This document shows, piece after piece, positions 6,419 through 10,058 of a stretch of 10,058 nt of DNA. Origin of the DNA: Lachnospiraceae bacterium (GTDB lineage: Bacteria > Bacillota_A > Clostridia > Lachnospirales > Lachnospiraceae). Position 1 is the first letter of the stretch. Every line of letters starts with the position of its first letter. The notes below the pieces were generated by a model. The model had not been told where the DNA came from, did not search any database, and saw only the letters and a list, made by a program, of their open reading frames with translations. The DNA is taken from contig JAGAUD010000009.1 in the NCBI GenBank assembly GCA_017620975.1, forward strand, positions 1 to 10,058, in the 5' to 3' direction. A program made the translations under genes and the position numbers.

Positions 6419-7492
6419 TTGGAAAAGAAGTTGATGCGTAGGGTAAGCGATAAGATATTGCGTGACAGCCTGATTTATACAGTAGTGCTTTTGCTTATAT
6501 TGATAGTCGGATATGTTCTGGGAAATTCAGTGATCTGGCATGGAGATGAGCCATTGTACTCATTGCTACATTGGGTGTCAGAAAATGCAATATTATCCGG
6601 AGTGATTCTCTGGATTGTTGGCTTATTCGCCATTATGATCCGCTATTTATATTATCTGGGAGGGCTGATTGAGACGATGTCACGGTCCACAAGGCAGATT
6701 TTGAAAGAAGATGACACTCAAATCGAGCTTCCGGAGGAGCTTGCTGCCGTACAGCTGGAACTGAATGATGTAAAGAACCAGATACGGCTCAGCAGATTTC
6801 AGGCCAAAGAAGCAGAACAGCGAAAGAACGATCTCGTGGTCTACCTGGCTCATGATTTAAAGACACCGTTGACCTCAGTGATAGGGTATCTCATGCTTTT
6901 ACAGGAAGAACATGATATTTCAGAGGAAGTGCGCCGCAAGTATCTGGATATCGTGGTGAGAAAGGCAGAACGCTTGGAACAGCTGATCAACGAATTCTTT
7001 GAAATTACCAGGTTCAATCTGACCAGCATGGAGCTTGAGAAAAGCAGGGTAGATTTTGGGCGGCTGCTGGAGCAGACCGTTTATGAATTCGCCCCCATGC
7101 TGGGAGAAAAGGGCCTGACTTGCAGATTGGAGGTACCTCAGGACTTGACGATACTTTGTGATGCAGATAAGATGCAGAGGGTAGTGGACAACTTGCTCAG
7201 AAACAGTATTCTTTACGGTTATGAGGGGACGGAAATCGTGGTTTCAGCCACGATAGAGAAGGCTGACAGGATGACTCTGACTTGCACCAACCATGGTCCG
7301 ACTATTCCGGGAGAGAAGCTGGAACGCATATTCGACCAGTTCTATCGCCTGGACAGTGCCCGCAGTACCAGCACCGGTGGTTCCGGTCTTGGACTGGCGA
7401 TTGCCAGAGAAATTGTGCGACTCCATGGCGGCATCATCGTGGCCGACAGTAAAGAAGAAGTAACTTCTTTTAGTGTAGAATTACCTTTATAA
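6419..7492 (+). CDS. Sensor histidine kinase, VanS-like
   Basis: This 357-residue membrane kinase is the partner of the preceding regulator. Two transmembrane helices (about 18-37 and 57-78) flank a short outer loop of roughly 20 residues, so there is no sizeable sensor domain; it may sense the membrane or an accessory protein. A linker (about 80-135) leads to the dimerisation domain with phospho-acceptor His145 in LAHDLKTPLTSVIGY. The ATPase domain has the N box (VVDNLLRNSILYG), a TNHGPTIP segment in place of a classical DxGxG, an F box (IFDQFYRLD) and the G2 box GGSGLGLAIA. The NxGxxIP form is the one seen in VanS, so it is not a defect. The start is TTG. A candidate terminator follows the gene. 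The class is certain; the signal is unknown. Confidence 0.92.
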   Translation: MEKKLMRRVSDKILRDSLIYTVVLLLILIVGYVLGNSVIWHGDEPLYSLLHWVSENAILSGVILWIVGLFAIMIRYLYYLGGLIETMSRSTRQILKEDDTQIELPEELAAVQLELNDVKNQIRLSRFQAKEAEQRKNDLVVYLAHDLKTPLTSVIGYLMLLQEEHDISEEVRRKYLDIVVRKAERLEQLINEFFEITRFNLTSMELEKSRVDFGRLLEQTVYEFAPMLGEKGLTCRLEVPQDLTILCDADKMQRVVDNLLRNSILYGYEGTEIVVSATIEKADRMTLTCTNHGPTIPGEKLERIFDQFYRLDSARSTSTGGSGLGLAIAREIVRLHGGIIVADSKEEVTSFSVELPL

Positions 7493-7498
7493 TAATTT

Positions 7499-7533
7499 GT
7501 CGCGTAAGTCGGATTAAAGCTTGCGCGACTTCT
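7499..7533 (+). terminator. Candidate terminator after the kinase gene
   Basis: GTCGCGTAAG (7499-7508) pairs with CTTGCGCGAC (7520-7529), ten pairs including one G-U, around an 11-base loop. The following TTCTT is a poor T tract, so termination may be leaky. It begins 6 bases after the kinase stop codon. Confidence 0.5.
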
Positions 7534-7550
7534 TACACCGAAATTTAGAA

Positions 7551-7580
7551 TTCTTCATAAAATCTTAATAAATCTTAGAG
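7551..7580 (+). promoter_or_regulatory. Phased TCTT(A/C)AT repeats, candidate response-regulator operator
   Basis: TCTT begins at 7552, 7563 and 7573, within the units TTCTTCATAAA, ATCTTAATAA and ATCTTAGAG. The 11- and 10-base steps put the copies on one face of the helix. The array ends about 10 bases before the expected -35 position of the next promoter, where a bound OmpR-family activator would touch RNA polymerase. It sits between the two-component operon and the C39 peptidase gene, so the adjacent regulator is the obvious candidate. Binding is inference. Confidence 0.5.
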
Positions 7581-7589
7581 AAATCAACA

Positions 7590-7618
7590 GAGATTTTGTG
7601 TCCCGAATGATTTATACT
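7590..7618 (+). promoter_or_regulatory. Activator-type promoter for the C39 peptidase gene
   Basis: TATACT at 7613-7618 is a good -10. The hexamer 17 bases upstream (GAGATT, 7590-7595) is almost unrelated to TTGACA, as expected for a promoter that depends on an activator. Transcription would begin near 7625, between this box and the ribosome binding site at 7636. This excludes translation from the upstream in-frame GTG at 7598. Confidence 0.5.
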
Positions 7619-7635
7619 TTGACTTGTCAACACGC

Positions 7636-7642
7636 AGGAGGG
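7636..7642 (+). promoter_or_regulatory. Ribosome binding site that sets the C39 peptidase start
   Basis: AGGAGGG is 9 bases before the ATG at 7652. The ATG at 7643 touches the site and the GTG at 7598 lies upstream of the -10 box, so 7652 is the supported start. Confidence 0.8.
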
Positions 7643-7651
7643 ATGGCAGAA

Positions 7652-8590
7652 ATGAGAAGAGATGACAGCAAGGAATTGAATATCATAGAAGTGTCTCATA
7701 CAGACAAAGCGCGCTCAACGCAGCCGCAAACGAAGGTGCAGAGAGCTTCAGCACAGGCAGAACACCGCAGGCGTAACCAGCGTATCCGCCAGATACGCAA
7801 GAAGAAAAAATTGGCAAGAATCAGATTGTTCAAACGATTGTGCAGTATTGCCGTAATAGTCCTGCTAGCTGTAGGAATCATGAAATTAGTTAATTTTTCA
7901 TACAAATTACAGGAAGAACGTGAGCAGAAAGCGTCGGGGCAGAGTCAGTCAGCGTTCGAGTGGACTGGTACATCGGAAGCGGTTATTCAACAGGCACTTA
8001 ATGAGCTCCTTGAAAAAAATGAAGAGGCGGAAGATTTTGTTAAAAGCTACAAAGACAGAGACAAGTATCTGGATCAGCCTATAGACTTAAGCACAGATTA
8101 TGAAGAGGGCCAGGTTCCGCTTCTTATTCAGTGGGACAAGCGCTGGGGCTATGATGCATACGGTGACAGTATCATAGGACTGGCAGGCTGTGGTCCTACC
8201 TGCCTGACCATGGCGTATCTGTATTTTACAGGAGACACCTCAGTGAATCCGCGTATCGTGGCACAATTTGCAGATAGTAACGGTTACCACACGGTGGAGG
8301 GTACCAGCTGGAGCCTGTGGACGGACGGCGCCGGAAAGCTGGGACTCACCGGCAGTGAACTTCCTTTGGATGAAAACCGTATAAAAAGTGCGCTGGACAA
8401 CGGTGGGGTAATCGTTTGTAGTATGCGTCAGGGAGATTTTACCACCACAGGACACTATATTCTGCTTCGGGGTTATGATGAAAATGGTTTCTTTGTCAAC
8501 GACCCGAACCGCAGGCAGAACAGTGAGAAGCAGTGGAGTTACGAGACGTTAAAGGGGCAGATTAAGAATCTTTGGGCACTTTATGAATAA
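7652..8590 (+). CDS. Membrane-anchored C39-like cysteine peptidase
   Basis: From ATG 7652 the protein has 312 residues. Residues 1-61 are polar and very basic (RRRNQRIRQIRKKKK), one transmembrane helix spans about 62-81, and the rest should lie outside the cell, a type II topology. The C-terminal ~160 residues match the C39-like papain-fold family (Peptidase_C39_2): Gln160 in LLIQWDKRWG, nucleophile Cys180 in GCGPTC, His268 in TGHYILLRGY and Asp284 in VNDPN form the expected oxyanion and catalytic set. The region between (about 90-150) is Glu/Lys-rich and probably helical, a stalk. No ABC-transporter domains follow and no leader peptide or bacteriocin gene is visible, so a bacteriocin-processing role is unlikely; cutting of surface proteins or peptides is more plausible. 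It is likely controlled by the two-component pair just upstream. The fold and catalytic residues are clear; the substrate is unknown. Confidence 0.85.
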   Translation: MRRDDSKELNIIEVSHTDKARSTQPQTKVQRASAQAEHRRRNQRIRQIRKKKKLARIRLFKRLCSIAVIVLLAVGIMKLVNFSYKLQEEREQKASGQSQSAFEWTGTSEAVIQQALNELLEKNEEAEDFVKSYKDRDKYLDQPIDLSTDYEEGQVPLLIQWDKRWGYDAYGDSIIGLAGCGPTCLTMAYLYFTGDTSVNPRIVAQFADSNGYHTVEGTSWSLWTDGAGKLGLTGSELPLDENRIKSALDNGGVIVCSMRQGDFTTTGHYILLRGYDENGFFVNDPNRRQNSEKQWSYETLKGQIKNLWALYE

Positions 8591-8597
8591 GAAGCCG

Positions 8598-8660
8598 CTC
8601 ACAAGCTTGCGTTTCCGTGAGTTAAGTAGTATGATACTACTAAAAAGAAATACGGAAGCG
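8598..8660 (+). promoter_or_regulatory. Structured leader and promoter of the aminotransferase gene
   Basis: Three overlapping signals share this gap. CGTTTCCGT (8610-8618) pairs with ACGGAAGCG (8652-8660), nine pairs with one G-U, ending 2 bases before the AGGAG ribosome binding site (8663-8667). Inside it AGTAGTA (8625-8631) pairs with TACTACT (8635-8641) around TGA. A competing CTCAC/GTGAG stem (8598-8602 with 8617-8621) overlaps the left outer arm. TTGCGT (8607-8612) and TATGAT (8630-8635), 17 bases apart, could also be a promoter; if it is the main one, the outer stem is not transcribed in full. There is no T tract, so this is not an ordinary terminator. Confidence 0.4.
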
Positions 8661-8676
8661 ACAGGAGTGTGAAGAC

Positions 8677-9861
8677 ATGAGAGAACTCAGCACCAGAACA
8701 GCTAACTTTACCGATTCCGTCATCCGACGGATGACCAGAATCGCCAATAGATACGGAGCAGTAAATCTGTCCCAGGGATTCCCCGACTTTGATCCGCCGG
8801 TGGAGATCACAGATCGTCTCGCTGAAATTGCAGGAAAAGGCCCTCACCAGTATGCCCTGACCTGGGGCGCCCAGAATTTCAGGGAAGCTCTGGCTAAGAA
8901 GCAGGAACATTTCAGCGGAATGAAGGTGGATCCTGACACAGAAATTGTAGTTACCTGCGGCAGCACAGAGGCCATGATGGCAGCCATGATGTCGGTGACC
9001 AATCCCGGGGATAAGGTAGTGATTTTTTCGCCCTTTTATGAAAATTATGGCGCGGACACCATACTTTCCGGAGCAGAGCCCATCTATGTACCGCTGGTAC
9101 CTCCTTCCTTCTCCTTTGATGCCGCGCAGTTGGAAGCAGCTTTTAAAGAGGGAGCCAAGGCACTGGTACTGTGCAATCCTTCCAATCCCTGCGGTAAAGT
9201 ATTCACTTTAGAAGAGATGCAGACCATTGCAGATCTGGCAATCAAGTACGATGCTTATGTGATTACAGATGAGGTCTATGAGCATATTATTTATGAGCCT
9301 TATAAACATGTGTACATGGCGACTTTACCCGGCATGCGGGAGCGGACCATTATCTGCAATTCCCTGTCCAAGACCTATTCTATTACAGGATGGCGTTTGG
9401 GATACGTCATTGCAAGTCGTGCCATTATTGATCGTGTAAAGAAAGTCCATGATTTTCTGACGGTAGGTGCGGCTGCACCACTAATGGAAGCAGCAGTTAC
9501 AGGATTGTGCTTTGATGACAGTTATTATAAGGGGCTGCAGGCTCACTATACCCATATGCGAGATCTGTTTGTAGGAGGCCTGAAAGAACTTGGCTTTACC
9601 ATCACAGAGCCCCAGGGCGCGTACTATGTGCTGATGGATGTATCGGAATTTGGTGTGAAAGATGATGTGTCATTCTGCGAATGGATGGCAGAGCATGTTG
9701 GTGTGGCAGCGGTGCCCGGTTCCAGCTTTTTCAGAGAGGATGTGCATCACCTGGTACGCTTCCATTTTGCAAAGAAGGACGAGACGCTGGAGGAAGCGCT
9801 TGGCAGACTTGCTTTTTTGAAAGAGAAAGCAAAATCAGCAGAGAATGTAATCTGGAAGTAA
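8677..9861 (+). CDS. PLP-dependent aminotransferase, class I/II
   Basis: This 394-residue cytoplasmic fold-type I aminotransferase moves an amino group between an amino acid and a 2-oxo acid. The N-terminal NLSQGFPDFDPP segment is typical of the branch with kynurenine, methionine and aromatic or aspartate aminotransferases. Cofactor residues are all visible: Asn170 (NPSNPCGK), Asp198 and Tyr201 (ITDEVYE), Schiff-base Lys232 (SLSKTYSITGWRLGY), Arg240, and Arg361 (LVRFHFA), which should bind the substrate carboxylate. Length is normal and no key residue is missing. AGGAG at 8663-8667 is 9 bases before the ATG. It follows the peptidase gene after 86 bases that carry a possible promoter, so it is probably separately expressed. 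Exact substrate cannot be settled from sequence; general aspartate/aromatic or methionine-type activity is the likely range. Confidence 0.9.
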   Translation: MRELSTRTANFTDSVIRRMTRIANRYGAVNLSQGFPDFDPPVEITDRLAEIAGKGPHQYALTWGAQNFREALAKKQEHFSGMKVDPDTEIVVTCGSTEAMMAAMMSVTNPGDKVVIFSPFYENYGADTILSGAEPIYVPLVPPSFSFDAAQLEAAFKEGAKALVLCNPSNPCGKVFTLEEMQTIADLAIKYDAYVITDEVYEHIIYEPYKHVYMATLPGMRERTIICNSLSKTYSITGWRLGYVIASRAIIDRVKKVHDFLTVGAAAPLMEAAVTGLCFDDSYYKGLQAHYTHMRDLFVGGLKELGFTITEPQGAYYVLMDVSEFGVKDDVSFCEWMAEHVGVAAVPGSSFFREDVHHLVRFHFAKKDETLEEALGRLAFLKEKAKSAENVIWK

Positions 9862-9967
9862 TACGGCAGCTTCATACGGGCTATGGCTGAACTGTAACCG
9901 GATTTTACCGGAATGTTCCAGCGTTGAGGAATAAATATTTTTCGCAATAAAAATGTCATATTTTAAG

Positions 9968-9994
9968 TTCAATACAGCTCTACTGTGGTAGAAT
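9968..9994 (+). promoter_or_regulatory. Extended -10 promoter for the last gene
   Basis: TAGAAT (9989-9994) is preceded directly by TGG (9986-9988), an extended -10. TTCAAT (9968-9973) is a weak -35 with a short 15-base spacer. Transcription would start near 10001, about 30 bases before the ATG at 10030. Confidence 0.5.
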
Positions 9995-10029
9995 AAAAGA
10001 AAAAAGTTTACGCAATGGAGCTGAAATTA

Positions 10030-10058
10030 ATGACAAGAGAAGAAAAGAGAGCAAGGAA
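10030..10058 (+). CDS. Start of an unidentified gene (partial)
   Basis: An ATG at 10030 has GGAG (10017-10020) 9 bases upstream and a promoter-like region before it. The nine visible codons read MTREEKRAR, a charged N-terminus, and the frame is open to the window edge. An in-frame ATG at 10015 would add five residues but has no ribosome binding site. The product cannot be named. Confidence 0.5.

Noticed and set aside
7451..7470. AAAGAAG/CTTCTTT inverted repeat at the 3' end of the kinase gene.
   Set aside because: It is inside the coding sequence, A-T rich and short. The stronger hairpin at 7499-7529 is the better terminator.
5722..7492. A vancomycin-resistance (van) locus, suggested by VanR/VanS-like regulator and kinase.
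   Set aside because: No ligase, dehydrogenase, racemase or D,D-peptidase gene is present. VanR/VanS-like pairs are common in clostridia with other roles.
7598..7651. Longer C39 peptidase start at GTG 7598.
   Set aside because: The -10 box TATACT lies inside this extension and the ribosome binding site lies just before ATG 7652.
9898..9954. Possible terminators after the aminotransferase: CCGG/CCGG at 9898-9911 and ATTTTT/AAAAAT at 9937-9954.
   Set aside because: The first has four pairs and no T tract. The second is a six-pair A-T stem, too weak to call.

Overview
The window looks like a chromosomal segment of a Gram-positive, gut-type clostridium, most likely Lachnospiraceae. This is inferred from strong AGGAGG-type ribosome binding sites, TTG start use, mixed-GC codon use, a VanR/VanS-like two-component pair, and an AmyE-like amylase carried as a lipoprotein. 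No rRNA, tRNA, CRISPR array, transposase or phage gene was seen. All recognisable genes are on the + strand.

Layout. 1-160: the last 11 codons of an upstream gene, two small GAA-loop hairpins, and a strong intrinsic terminator. 160-625: a poorly coding stretch holding three 11-bp-phased TAACT repeats, an N-terminally short DUF2442-like remnant without a ribosome binding site, a further broken reading-frame fragment, and a likely promoter. 626-1786: a 12-TM major facilitator transporter. 1900-3549: L-ribulokinase (araB), with its own promoter. 3616-5661: a GH13 alpha-amylase lipoprotein with a C-terminal starch-binding module. 5722-7492: an OmpR-family response regulator and its histidine kinase. 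7652-8590: a membrane-anchored C39-like cysteine peptidase. 8677-9861: a class I/II PLP aminotransferase. 10030 onward: the start of another gene, cut by the window edge.

How they fit. The transporter, sugar kinase and amylase form a carbohydrate-use block, but the kinase (L-ribulose) and the amylase (starch) belong to different pathways, and araA and araD are absent here. The two-component pair is followed by a gene whose promoter has a good -10, almost no -35, and three TCTT repeats phased at 10-11 bp just upstream. This is the usual architecture of a promoter activated by an OmpR-family regulator, so the anchored C39 peptidase is the best local candidate target of that pair. The aminotransferase seems to be an independent housekeeping gene.

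Most of the window is ordinary. I do not see a convincing new multi-gene system. The best leads are the predicted regulator-to-peptidase link, the phased repeats beside the gene remnant at the left end, and the structured leader of the aminotransferase.
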